Assembly: GCF_051513965.1 (NCBI RefSeq)
Contig: NZ_CP195847.1
Span: 1,798,001 to 1,862,000, forward strand
DNA length: 64,000 nt
From: Paramicrobacterium sp051513965
GTDB lineage: Bacteria > Actinomycetota > Actinomycetes > Actinomycetales > Microbacteriaceae
Direction: 5' to 3'
Shown here piece by piece: positions 1 to 7,811 of this stretch. Both the position numbers and the translations under genes were made by a program. Positions within the stretch are counted from its first letter, which is position 1. Each line of letters starts with the position of its first letter. The notes under the pieces are model-generated. The model did no database searches. It had not been told where the DNA came from and was given only the letters and a program-made list of their open reading frames with translations.

Positions 1-427
1 TCTCTGCTCGTGACTTGTTGTTGCCGTGAAACCCGATCTCGGATGCTGGAACGCCTGCCGCCAGTGCCAGACCGAGCTCGCCACCCGAGCACACGTCGAT
101 GCGGCAGCCCGCCTCGATCATCCACTGTGCGACATGAGCCGTGAGCAGAGCCTTGCCTGCGTAGTAGACATGCGCCTGGGCGCCGAGGGGCTCAAAAGCG
201 GTCTGCAGTGCCTGTCGCACTTCGACCGCGCGCTCGCGCGCCTCAGACTCATCGATCACATAGACGGGCGTCCCGAACTCGTCGGCAAGAGCACGCGCGT
301 TGACACCGCCGATCGTCAGCTCACCGGACTCCCCACGCTCTGCGGTGCGAGGCCAGAGACCAGGCACAAGCGCGTTCGCGTCGGCGGGTTCGGTCAGCCA
401 CGAGGGCGCAAGAGGGTTGTGCGTCAC
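1..427 (-). CDS. lysA: Diaminopimelate decarboxylase, N-terminal part (gene runs off the window)
   Basis: Translating the minus strand from the GTG at 425-427 gives 142 uninterrupted codons to the window edge. The protein contains YYAGKALL, where Lys92 fits the PLP-binding lysine, and HGNNKS, both typical of group IV PLP decarboxylases that make lysine from meso-diaminopimelate. The N-terminus (VTHNPLAPSWL, then a GELTIGGV segment) resembles actinobacterial LysA as I know it. I see no good Shine-Dalgarno before the GTG and no upstream in-frame ATG, so the start is the least certain part. The gene lies downstream of argS and an LmeA-like gene on the same strand; argS-lysA adjacency is common in Actinobacteria. 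The C-terminal half is outside the window. Confidence 0.93.
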   Translation of the reverse strand, partial: MTHNPLAPSWLTEPADANALVPGLWPRTAERGESGELTIGGVNARALADEFGTPVYVIDESEARERAVEVRQALQTAFEPLGAQAHVYYAGKALLTAHVAQWMIEAGCRIDVCSGGELGLALAAGVPASEIGFHGNNKSRAE

Positions 428-530
428 AGAAGACCAATCATGGGATGTTGGCGGAAAGTGCGGGCTTCGGCGCCTCGGTGACAGGAAGTCTACCGAGAAC
501 GTATTCCGGCGACCGCATTCACGACGACGC

Positions 531-1307
531 CTACGATTCGCAGGAGCCTCGTGAGGACAGATCTGGCCCGTTCCGGGGGATGTCTGCGGCTGAGAGCTCA
601 AAGGTGATGTGCTCCGGGGTCACCGTCACGTCGTCGACGCTTGTTCCGTCGGGAAGTGACGATGCCACGCAGATCTCGACAGGCTTGTCGTCGAGGATCC
701 GCTGAATAAGAGGAGTGAGGTCGAGCGACCCGAAGTCGCTCGTCAGGTGGACGTCGCGCGGGCTGAGCGTCACAGTCTCACCGTGCGCCTCGGGCTCGGC
801 CTCCACCGTGTAGCCGATGTTCATGCCGAGGAACGTCGTGGTCTGGTCGTAGCTGAGCGTACCGTCGCCGAGCGACAGCTGCGGGTCGGCTCCGCCGAGG
901 GCGAGCAACGCGTTCGCGGCATCCTCTCCCCCGCTCACACGTGCGGTCGCGGTGTCGATCGTTCCGTTCTCGTCGAGGGGAACGCCCTTCGCGACAACGG
1001 TGATATCGAACGGGATGCCGGCCGCTGTCGCGTCCTTCGCCGTGAGCGTCACTTCGGTGAAATCACCCGCGATCAGCTGCGGCAGAAACAGCCCTCCATC
1101 GATCGAGACGTTGACATCAGCCTCGACGTCGTCCGGCTGCTTCGACTCGACGGCGTCCGCGACGCTGTCCTGTGCGATGCCGCGAGCCAACCCGTCTGCC
1201 GCCCACAGCGCCAAGCCGAGCAGCACGACGATGACCGCGCAGATCGTGAGCGTCCACGCGACGCGATGTCCGGACCGACCGGTGCTCTGTGCGGAGGCCC
1301 CGCTCAT
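531..1307 (-). CDS. DUF2993 / LmeA-like lipid-binding protein
   Basis: 258 residues: a short charged N-terminus, one membrane anchor at about residues 18-38, then a long extracytoplasmic domain. The pattern of an acidic linker, a FLPQLIAGDF-type segment and repeated beta-rich stretches matches the DUF2993 family, whose mycobacterial member LmeA binds phospholipid and supports lipoglycan mannan elongation. The start ATG lies one base beyond the argS stop, so the two genes are almost certainly cotranscribed. Family membership is a judgement from sequence pattern; the ligand here is unknown. Confidence 0.75.
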   Translation of the reverse strand: MSGASAQSTGRSGHRVAWTLTICAVIVVLLGLALWAADGLARGIAQDSVADAVESKQPDDVEADVNVSIDGGLFLPQLIAGDFTEVTLTAKDATAAGIPFDITVVAKGVPLDENGTIDTATARVSGGEDAANALLALGGADPQLSLGDGTLSYDQTTTFLGMNIGYTVEAEPEAHGETVTLSPRDVHLTSDFGSLDLTPLIQRILDDKPVEICVASSLPDGTSVDDVTVTPEHITFELSAADIPRNGPDLSSRGSCES

Positions 1308-1308
1308 C

Positions 1309-2973
1309 TCACATCCGCTCAGGCGCCGTGACGCCGAGAAGGTCGAGTCCGTTCGCGATCACCTGGCGCGACGCGTCGTTCAGCCACAGCCGCGTGTGGT
1401 GCACGGGCTCGATCGGGTCGTCACCGCGCGGTATGACGCGGCAGTTGTCGTACCAGCGGTGGTAAAGACCGGCGATCTCTTCGAGATAGCGCGCGACGCG
1501 GTGCGGCTCACGAACCTCCGCGGCGTGCGCGACGATCCGCGGAAACTCCTGCAGTGCGCCGAGCAGCGCGCTCTCTGTCTCGTGGGTGAGGGTCTCGGGC
1601 GCGAAGCGGCTGCGGTCCACCTGAGCTTGAGCCGCATTGCGTCCGACCGCACACGTTCGTGCGTGCGCGTACTGCACGTAGAAGACGGGATTGTCGTTCG
1701 TACGCTTCCTCAGCAGCTCAGGGTCGAGAGTGAGCGGGGAATCGGCCGGATAGCGTCCCAGCGAATAGCGAAGCGCGTCGCTTCCCAGCCATTCGAGCAG
1801 ATCATCCATCTCGATGATGTTGCCTGCTCGCTTGGAGAGGCGCGCACCGTTGATGCTGACCAGCTGACCGATGAGCACCTCGATGTTGCGTTCAGGGTCT
1901 TCACCCGCCGCGCCCGCGATGGCCTTGAGACGATGCACATAGCCGTGGTGGTCAGCCCCCAGGAGGTAGATCTTGCGTGCGTAGCCGCGATCTCCCTTGT
2001 TCAGGTAGTAGGCGGCGTCCGCGGCGAAGTACGTGTAATCGCCGTTGCTGCGCCGGATCACGCGGTCTTTGTCATCGCCGAAATCCGTGGTGCGCACCCA
2101 GATCGCGCCCTCGTCATCGTAGACGTGCCCCTGCTCGCGCAGTCTGGCGACCGCCGCATCGATATCGTTGCTCTCGTCATCGCCCGCGACGTGCAGCTGT
2201 CGCTCGGAGAACCACACGTCGAAGTGGACGTTGAAGTTCTCGAGAGACTGCTTGATCTCGCCCAGCTGAGCCTCGTATGCGATTTCGCGCGCACGCTCGA
2301 TGGCCTCGTCATCGGGCCGCTCGAGGAGGTTCGGATCGTGACGGAGCACTGCGGCCGCGAGTTCGTCGATGTACTTCCCGGGGTATCCGTCTTCGGGGGT
2401 CGGCTCACCTTTCGCCGCCGCGAGCACGGAACGACCGAACGTGTCCATCTGCCGGCCGGCGTCATTGATGTAGTACTCGGCGGCGACGTCAGCGCCGGAG
2501 GCCGCAAGGAGTCGCCTGATCGAATCGCCGAGCGCAGCCCACCTGGTGTGTCCGATGTGGAGCGGACCGGTGGGATTCGCAGAGACGAACTCAAGGTTGA
2601 TGGATTCTCCGGCAAGGCTTGTGTTGCGACCGAAAGAGGTACCTGCCTCCACGATCGTCTTCGCCAGCTCGCCGGCCGCTGCGGCATCCAGCCTGATATT
2701 GATGAATCCGGGGCCCGCGACCTCTGCGGAGGCGACCCCCGCGACCTCTGCGAGCTGCTCGGCGATCTCTGCGGCGAGCTCTCGAGGGTTGGCACCGAGC
2801 TTCTTCGCGAGCCGCATAGCGATGTTGGAGGCCCAGTCGCCGTGCTCACGGTTCTTCGGCCGTTCAATGACGATCTGCGATTCTTCGATCTGAACCGGCT
2901 CATCCGGGCGACGTCGCTCGGCGATGGGGCCGAGGATGTCGAACAGGGCGCGGGAGAGATCTGTTGGAGTCAC
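1309..2973 (-). CDS. argS: Arginyl-tRNA synthetase
   Basis: Class I aminoacyl-tRNA synthetase charging tRNA-Arg with arginine. The 554-residue protein has the HIGH signature (TGPLHIGHTR, HIGH at 139-142) and a KMSK-like LSKRAGN at 379-385, plus an N-terminal Add1-like domain with NREHGDWASN and a C-terminal anticodon-binding domain. Length is normal for the family. The start is GTG, preceded by TAGACT eight bases upstream, which could be a -10 element. It heads a minus-strand unit with the LmeA-like gene and lysA, and a tRNA-Arg gene lies about 1.7 kb away. Confidence 0.97.
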   Translation of the reverse strand: MTPTDLSRALFDILGPIAERRRPDEPVQIEESQIVIERPKNREHGDWASNIAMRLAKKLGANPRELAAEIAEQLAEVAGVASAEVAGPGFINIRLDAAAAGELAKTIVEAGTSFGRNTSLAGESINLEFVSANPTGPLHIGHTRWAALGDSIRRLLAASGADVAAEYYINDAGRQMDTFGRSVLAAAKGEPTPEDGYPGKYIDELAAAVLRHDPNLLERPDDEAIERAREIAYEAQLGEIKQSLENFNVHFDVWFSERQLHVAGDDESNDIDAAVARLREQGHVYDDEGAIWVRTTDFGDDKDRVIRRSNGDYTYFAADAAYYLNKGDRGYARKIYLLGADHHGYVHRLKAIAGAAGEDPERNIEVLIGQLVSINGARLSKRAGNIIEMDDLLEWLGSDALRYSLGRYPADSPLTLDPELLRKRTNDNPVFYVQYAHARTCAVGRNAAQAQVDRSRFAPETLTHETESALLGALQEFPRIVAHAAEVREPHRVARYLEEIAGLYHRWYDNCRVIPRGDDPIEPVHHTRLWLNDASRQVIANGLDLLGVTAPERM

Positions 2974-3086
2974 GGTGTCCGAGTCTAGCGCGACGAACCC
3001 GAGTGTTCCGCGTGTGCCCCGCCGCGAATCCGGACGACGTCTATCGTTGGTAACCTCAACTCATCCCGACGATCCTAAGGAGCCCC

Positions 3087-3725
3087 ATGACCGTGAGCAG
3101 CGCACTCATCCGCCGCAGCGCCCTGATCGCCCTCGCGGCTGCGAGCCTGACGCTCACCGCCTGCGCTCCCCCGGTCGACGACGCGTCTCCCACTTCGACG
3201 ACGTCAGCTGCTCCAACGGATGCTGCGACAGACGGTCCTCCCGCGGACACCCACAGCGAGGCTCCGTCCGACCCCACCGCCGCTCCTCCCACGACGAACC
3301 CTGACGCCGGCGAGGACGTCGGTCTCGCCTGTGACGAGGCGATCACTCTTCAGCAGATGTACGACTACAACTCGAACATCAGCCTCCTCGGTGAGTACAC
3401 GCCGGGCGGCAAGACGCTGCAGGGCAAGGTCGCGAGCTTCAAGGGACTCACCTGCCAGTGGAGCAACAACACCAGCGGACGCACGATCGATCTCGGAATT
3501 GCGAAGCTGGACTCTGAGAGCCTGGATGCCCTCGCCAACGAGGCCGTGAACTCATCGAACTCCGTTCCGACGTACGGCGAGGAAGGCTACTTCATCGTCG
3601 AGTCCGGCGTCGGCACCGCTCAGATCTTCACCGACAGCTACTGGGTCGTGCTGTCGTCGAAGGACTTCACGGAACCGGGCGCAGTCGAGCCGCTCGCCAA
3701 GGCCGTTCTCGGAAACCTTCCCTGA
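3087..3725 (+). CDS. Hypothetical secreted lipoprotein
   Basis: 212 residues beginning with a lipoprotein signal peptide: a basic start, a hydrophobic core and a lipobox ending LTAC, so Cys26 is the likely lipidation site. Residues 30-75 are a Pro/Thr/Ser/Ala-rich low-complexity linker; the rest is a compact domain with two cysteines (CDE and TCQW regions) that might form a disulfide. An AAGGAG Shine-Dalgarno sits four to five bases before the ATG. I do not recognise the domain. The stop codon is one base from the stop of the convergent transglutaminase-like gene. Confidence 0.8.
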   Translation: MTVSSALIRRSALIALAAASLTLTACAPPVDDASPTSTTSAAPTDAATDGPPADTHSEAPSDPTAAPPTTNPDAGEDVGLACDEAITLQQMYDYNSNISLLGEYTPGGKTLQGKVASFKGLTCQWSNNTSGRTIDLGIAKLDSESLDALANEAVNSSNSVPTYGEEGYFIVESGVGTAQIFTDSYWVVLSSKDFTEPGAVEPLAKAVLGNLP

Positions 3726-3726
3726 C

Positions 3727-4521
3727 TCAGGCCAGCACGATGGGTGCGAGGTGGTCGTCCGTCGTGAGAGTGTCGCTCACGGCGTTCACGTCGACGCTCC
3801 GCAGTGCGAGATTGCCGATGTGGTTCGTGAGGAATGCGATGTCTGACGCGTCGCGCCCGGTGGAGATGCGAACGAGCGACTGACGAGGCGCAAGTCTGGT
3901 CGCATCGACGACAAGCCAGCGGCCATCCACCCACGCCTCGGCGACCGCGTGGAAGTCCATCGGCCGGAGACCCGGCGCATACACCGCTGCGACGCGCGCC
4001 GGCACATCACAGGCGCGAAGCATCGTCACGACGACGTGTGCGAAATCACGACATACTCCGCGACCGGCTGAGAGCGTTGTCCTCGCACTGTCCGTTCCCC
4101 GGCTCGAACCGGGGACGTACTCGAGGGTGTCGTGCGTCCATGTGGCGACGGCATTGACGAGCGCGAGTCCTGTGAGGCCAGCGAACATTGAGCGCGCCTG
4201 CAGATAGAGAGCATCCGATTCTGCGTATCTGCTCGGACGGAGATAGCCGACGAGGTCGATCTCCCCCACAGGCTCGAGCGGACGTGCCCCTGCCACGTCA
4301 GCGGAATAGAAGACCTCGTAGTTCCCCGGATCCCCTGTGAAGCGGAGAATGCGCGTGCCGTGCCGATCGACGATCTCGCGTGGAAGATACACACGACCGT
4401 CGTTCGTGAAGGTGAACGACTCGGAACGGATGAGAGTTCCTGCTGCGACGGCGATCTGAAACAGCAGGTCGCTCTGTCCCCCCAGGCTGAACTGCAGATG
4501 AGCCGTAACCGTGCGCTCCAT
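3727..4521 (-). CDS. Transglutaminase-like family protein
   Basis: 264 residues counted from the ATG at 4519-4521, chosen because GAGGATGAAG precedes it and because the protein opens with a beta-rich N-terminal domain typical of bacterial transglutaminase-like proteins. A longer frame to 4608 is open but its extra 29 residues look non-native. The catalytic triad is visible: Cys157 in GVCRDFAH, His191 in DFHAVAEAW and Asp206 in WLVVDATR. Such proteins are usually cysteine peptidases or amidases of unknown substrate. There is no signal peptide, so it is probably cytoplasmic. Its promoter region is shared with the divergent tRNA-Arg gene. Confidence 0.88.
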   Translation of the reverse strand: MERTVTAHLQFSLGGQSDLLFQIAVAAGTLIRSESFTFTNDGRVYLPREIVDRHGTRILRFTGDPGNYEVFYSADVAGARPLEPVGEIDLVGYLRPSRYAESDALYLQARSMFAGLTGLALVNAVATWTHDTLEYVPGSSRGTDSARTTLSAGRGVCRDFAHVVVTMLRACDVPARVAAVYAPGLRPMDFHAVAEAWVDGRWLVVDATRLAPRQSLVRISTGRDASDIAFLTNHIGNLALRSVDVNAVSDTLTTDDHLAPIVLA

Positions 4522-4678
4522 ATCTTCATCCTCACACCGAGTGGGCCGAAAAGTCAGGTGGAGAACTGCCCACCCAAGGCTTCTCGGTTGATGCACAGAC
4601 TTCACCACGCGTCGCTTTCGGAGTATCGCCTTGCGGGTGCTAGCCTAGGTTGGCGGCGAAATTGAACGTCGCTTTTCA

Positions 4679-4751
4679 GCCTCCGTAGCTCAGCGGATAG
4701 AGCGCCGGTTTCCGGTACCGTAGGTCGCAGGTTCGATTCCTGTCGGGGGCA
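4679..4751 (+). tRNA. tRNA-Arg (anticodon CCG)
   Basis: 73 bases fold as a standard cloverleaf: acceptor GCCTCCG with CGGGGGC, D stem GCTC/GAGC, anticodon loop TTCCGGT (anticodon CCG, reads CGG), T stem GCAGG/CCTGT and discriminator A. CCA is not encoded. The outer anticodon-stem pair is C27 with T43, a mismatch. A short T run (CTTTTT) follows immediately. TAGCCT and TAGGTT hexamers 40-20 bases upstream could be its -10. Confidence 0.95.
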
Positions 4752-4912
4752 CTTTTTATCGCTAGGCCGGCGCAATGGCGTTTGGCTCTGTCCGTTTCTC
4801 TGGAGAAACCAGAGAACACAGGATGCTTCAGCGGACGGACTGCTGAACGCAGTTGTCCGAGGCGCTGCGCAGTCTCGCTGCTGCGAGCAGAGTCAGCTGA
4901 TCGCCCCAGCTG

Positions 4913-4948
4913 CTCAGCAGGCGCCGTTTGCTCAGTAGGCGCCGTTGG
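4913..4948. repeat. Tandem 18-base duplication at the 3' end of the M23 peptidase gene
   Basis: Two adjacent 18-base units (4913-4930 and 4931-4948) differ at only two positions. The unit at 4931-4948 holds the last codons and stop of the M23 peptidase; the other copy lies just beyond the stop. Confidence 0.85.
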
Positions 4949-5816
4949 CGCGCAGCCAGCCGAGTGGATCGACGAGACCGCCGTTGATGCGCACCTCGAG
5001 ATGGAGGTGGTTCGCGGTCGAGCGTCCCGTGCTTCCTACCAGACCAAGCACCTGACCAGCCGTCACATGCTGGCCGACGGAGACGCGACGCGTACCGTAC
5101 GTCATGTGGCCGTAGGTGGTGCGAACCTTCTGGCCGTCGATCGTGTGCTCCACGACCACGGCCACACCGTACCCTCCGTAGCTCTCCTGGGAGACGACGA
5201 CGACACCGTCAGCGACTGAGCCGATCGGAGTTCCGCCTGCGATGAGGATGTCGACGCCCTCGTGAGAGCCGCCACGGCTCATAAAGCCGTCGCCGATCGT
5301 TCCGGAACTGGGAAGCGGCCAGCGCACTTCGCCCTCCCCGGCGATCGCCTTGTAGTCCTGGCCCTTGGTCGAGGCCTCTTGCTTGGCCTCTTCCTTCGCC
5401 TTCTTGGCAGCCGCCGCTGCTTCGGCAGCGCGCCGAGCCTCGTCGAGCTCCTCCTGCGAGGTCGCGGTGTAGTAGTCGCGCACGAGGTTCATCGCGGGTT
5501 CGACGCCCGTGGTGTCGAGAGTCTGGGCCGATGCTGTGGCAATGTCGTACGCGGACTGCGCGCCAGCGGATGTCTCGGGAGTCGCATACGACGGCAGCGC
5601 CATAGTGGCGAAGAGGCCGGGAACGACGAGCCCGACGATTGCTGTCGAGGCCCAGGAGCGGGCGATGCTCTTGCGCGAACGCGGCGCCTTTGCCGGTCGA
5701 GTCGACGTGCGTGTGGAACGGCGGTGCCCTTCCATCTCACGACGGGAACGACGGGTGGCGGGTGCGTTCAGAGAGTCGCCGGAAGCGTCTCGCTTCATCT
5801 CGAACGAATCAGTCAC
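4932..5816 (-). CDS. M23 family metallopeptidase (LytM-like)
   Basis: Predicted secreted peptidoglycan hydrolase of 294 residues. The start is GTG at 5814-5816, eight bases after a GGAGG Shine-Dalgarno; no in-frame ATG has such a site. A long basic N-terminus (residues 1-55) precedes a hydrophobic segment at about 56-78, then an Ala/Glu/Lys-rich helix (123-148) and the LytM domain. Zinc and catalytic residues are visible: His185 and Asp189 in SHEGVDI, His237 in YGHM, and His270/His272 in HLHLE. With all ligands present it should be active. Its approximately 170-base leader is structured (see separate entries), suggesting post-transcriptional control. Confidence 0.93.
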   Translation of the reverse strand: MTDSFEMKRDASGDSLNAPATRRSRREMEGHRRSTRTSTRPAKAPRSRKSIARSWASTAIVGLVVPGLFATMALPSYATPETSAGAQSAYDIATASAQTLDTTGVEPAMNLVRDYYTATSQEELDEARRAAEAAAAAKKAKEEAKQEASTKGQDYKAIAGEGEVRWPLPSSGTIGDGFMSRGGSHEGVDILIAGGTPIGSVADGVVVVSQESYGGYGVAVVVEHTIDGQKVRTTYGHMTYGTRRVSVGQHVTAGQVLGLVGSTGRSTANHLHLEVRINGGLVDPLGWLRANGAY

Positions 5817-5851
5817 CAGTAAATCCTCCACACGTGACTCTGCGAGCCGCA

Positions 5852-5877
5852 GGGCAGTGAACTTAGGGAAACTGCCC
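5852..5877 (-). promoter_or_regulatory. Leader hairpin upstream of the M23 peptidase
   Basis: A 7-bp perfect stem (GGGCAGT / ACTGCCC, 12-base loop) sits about 25 bases upstream of the Shine-Dalgarno. In other actinobacteria, genes for secreted wall hydrolases can carry c-di-AMP riboswitches, but I could not match this leader to that consensus. It is reported only as structure. Confidence 0.4.
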
Positions 5878-5891
5878 CGGTGGACGGCTCT

Positions 5892-5918
5892 GCCAGATGG
5901 GGGTCACCGGGCCAGATG
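5892..5918. repeat. Direct repeat of GCCAGATG in the M23 leader
   Basis: GCCAGATG occurs at 5892-5899 and 5911-5918, 19 bases apart centre to centre (about two helical turns), in the leader or promoter region of the M23 gene. This could be a binding site for a dimeric regulator. Confidence 0.35.
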
Positions 5919-5991
5919 TCACGCGAACTCATCCGAGGATACGGGAAGATAACGATTTGTGCACGCTCTTTCTCGGTATTTTCGTTGATTC

Positions 5992-6834
5992 TCAGATTGG
6001 CTCTGTCACAAAGTCGATCAACTGCTCAACCCGACCGAGAAGCTCCGGCTCCAGATCCGTGTATTGCGATACTCGGCTCAGAATTCGCTTCCAGGCGCGG
6101 GCGATGTCGGCCTGATCCTCGTGCGGCCAACCGAAAGCACGGCAGATCCCCTTCTTCCATTCGATGCTCCGCGGAACCTCGGGCCAGCGGGAGATGCCGA
6201 GACGCTCGGGCAGCACAGACTGCCAGATGTCGATGAAGGGATGCCCCACGATCAAGACGTTCTTTCCATGTGGGCCCGCGTTCACGGTCTCTGCGATGCG
6301 CGACTCCTTCGAGCCCGGCACGAGGTGGTCGACCAGCACGCCGATCCGCGCCTCGCGCGTCGGCGCGGCATCCTTGATGATCGCGTCCAGATCGTCGATG
6401 CCGCCCAGATACTCCACGACGACGCCCTCCGCACGGAGATCGTCGCCCCACACCTTCTCCACGAGCTCGGCGTCGTGTCGTCCCTCCACGTAGATGCGGC
6501 TCTGACGTGCGACACGCGCCCGCTGTTCCGGAGCCGCGAATGACCCGGACGCGGTGCGCCGTGGTCCACTCGCCACCGTCTTCTTCGGATGCACCAGCTC
6601 GACCGGCTTGCCGTCGATCATGAATCCCTTGCCGAGTGGAAAGGCGCGAACCGCACCTGAATAGTCCTCTAACTCGACGCGTCGCCCTTCGACCCGAACG
6701 ACGGCGCCGCACCAGCCGCTCCCGGCGTCCTCGACCACGAGGTCGCGAACGGCCTCGACGGTCGTGTGCTGAGGTTTGCCGCGGTTTCTCCAGTCACCCG
6801 CAAGCACGTCGCTTCCATACCGATCATCCATCAC
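5992..6834 (-). CDS. DUF3097 domain-containing protein
   Basis: 280 residues matching the actinobacterial DUF3097 family, recognised from DRYGSDVLAGDWR near the start and GKGFMIDGKPVELV in the first half. The second half has IYVEGRHDAELVEKVWGDDL followed by LVDHLVPGSKESRIA, a layout like the Glu and acidic motifs of TOPRIM domains, so a nucleic-acid role is possible; that is inference. The GTG at 6832-6834 is preferred because TAGGGT lies exactly six bases upstream, suggesting a leaderless message. An adjacent in-frame ATG (6829-6831) is the alternative. Confidence 0.85.
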   Translation of the reverse strand: MMDDRYGSDVLAGDWRNRGKPQHTTVEAVRDLVVEDAGSGWCGAVVRVEGRRVELEDYSGAVRAFPLGKGFMIDGKPVELVHPKKTVASGPRRTASGSFAAPEQRARVARQSRIYVEGRHDAELVEKVWGDDLRAEGVVVEYLGGIDDLDAIIKDAAPTREARIGVLVDHLVPGSKESRIAETVNAGPHGKNVLIVGHPFIDIWQSVLPERLGISRWPEVPRSIEWKKGICRAFGWPHEDQADIARAWKRILSRVSQYTDLEPELLGRVEQLIDFVTEPI

Positions 6835-6840
6835 CGTGAC

Positions 6841-6846
6841 ACCCTA
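6841..6846 (-). promoter_or_regulatory. Candidate -10 hexamer TAGGGT for a leaderless DUF3097 mRNA
   Basis: TAnnnT-type hexamer, exactly six bases before the GTG start. Transcription would begin at or next to the start codon. Confidence 0.5.
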
Positions 6847-6882
6847 ACCAGCGAGGGATGCGGTGTGGTGCAGGCGCCCCGG

Positions 6883-7629
6883 TCACGCGGCGAGCTGTCG
6901 CCGAGCCTCACGCTCGAGTCCGCTGAGGAGCCGCTCGAGCTGGTCGGCGGGCGCGAGTGGAGCCTCCGGATGCCATTGCACGCCGGTGACCGGAAGAATC
7001 TCGTGCTCCACAGCCTCAATGTGTCCATCGTGTGACCAACCGACTGGACGCAGCCCCCGCCCGGGCTGATCAATCACCTGATGGTGACCGGACTGCACCG
7101 TGATGTGCTCGCCCAAGCGCATCGCGAGTGTGCTCGATCGGTCGAGCGATACAGGATGCTCCACAAGGGCGTACTCCACAGGAAGGTCCGTCACACGGTG
7201 CCCCGACTCTTCCATGTGCTGCACGAGCGTTCCGCCGAACGCGACATTGATGATCTGATGCCCGCGGCAGATTCCGAGGAGCGGAGTGGAGCTGAGCGCC
7301 GCGCGACGCACGAGCGCGAGCTCTGCGGCATCCGCTCGTCGATAATGCTTGCCCTCACCCTCATAGCCGGAAGCGCCGTCGTAGAACTCTGGCGCAATGT
7401 CTTCTCCGCCCATGATGACGATCGCATCTGCTCCGGATGTGGCATCGAGAAGGCCATCGGTTCCCAGACGCTCTGCGGTCAGCAGCGAGACGTCCCAGCC
7501 GAGGATGGAGGCGTCGGTCACCGTCCTGTTGATCATCGCCCGGGTGTAGGCGTCGTACGCGGGAGCGTGGGGGCGTTCGTCCGTCACTTCGACGACGGCG
7601 AGACGCAGCGCATGCGGCTCATGGGTCAT
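6883..7629 (-). CDS. Gamma-glutamyl-gamma-aminobutyrate hydrolase-like class I amidotransferase
   Basis: 248 residues from the ATG at 7627-7629, which follows a GGGGAG Shine-Dalgarno; a longer open frame to 7737 has an Arg-rich extension unlike the family. The peptidase C26/PuuD-type triad is clear: Cys121 in LLGICRGHQI, His220 and Glu222 in GVQWHPE. Family members hydrolyse gamma-glutamyl amides such as gamma-glutamyl-GABA in putrescine breakdown. No other putrescine genes are nearby, so the substrate is open. An intergenic region of 182 bases separates it from divergent pspA; I saw no clear operator there. Confidence 0.9.
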   Translation of the reverse strand: MTHEPHALRLAVVEVTDERPHAPAYDAYTRAMINRTVTDASILGWDVSLLTAERLGTDGLLDATSGADAIVIMGGEDIAPEFYDGASGYEGEGKHYRRADAAELALVRRAALSSTPLLGICRGHQIINVAFGGTLVQHMEESGHRVTDLPVEYALVEHPVSLDRSSTLAMRLGEHITVQSGHHQVIDQPGRGLRPVGWSHDGHIEAVEHEILPVTGVQWHPEAPLAPADQLERLLSGLEREARRQLAA

Positions 7630-7811
7630 AGCTCCCCCTCTCCCAAAAGACGAGACCATTCTCTCGCGCTCCCGTCGACATCGCCACACGACCGTCACAG
7701 TAAGACACACGCTGCGCTGCCATTCGGAGGTTTTCAAAACCTTTCGCCGAATAGACTCGACACAATGACCCGGGCGCGCCCGGCGCCCGACGGCCCCGAC
7801 GAGAGGACCTC

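Noticed and set aside
952..2988. 678-codon plus-strand open frame across argS
   Set aside because: It is antisense to the well-supported argS and LmeA-like genes, has no recognisable domains and is a product of high GC content.
4637..4655. IdeR-like sequence GCTAGCCTAGGTTGG before tRNA-Arg
   Set aside because: It matches the consensus poorly outside the TAGCCTA core and more likely contains the tRNA -10 hexamer.
5817..5991. c-di-AMP (ydaO-type) riboswitch upstream of the M23 peptidase
   Set aside because: The context suggests it, but I could not align the conserved core, so only the visible hairpin and repeats are reported.
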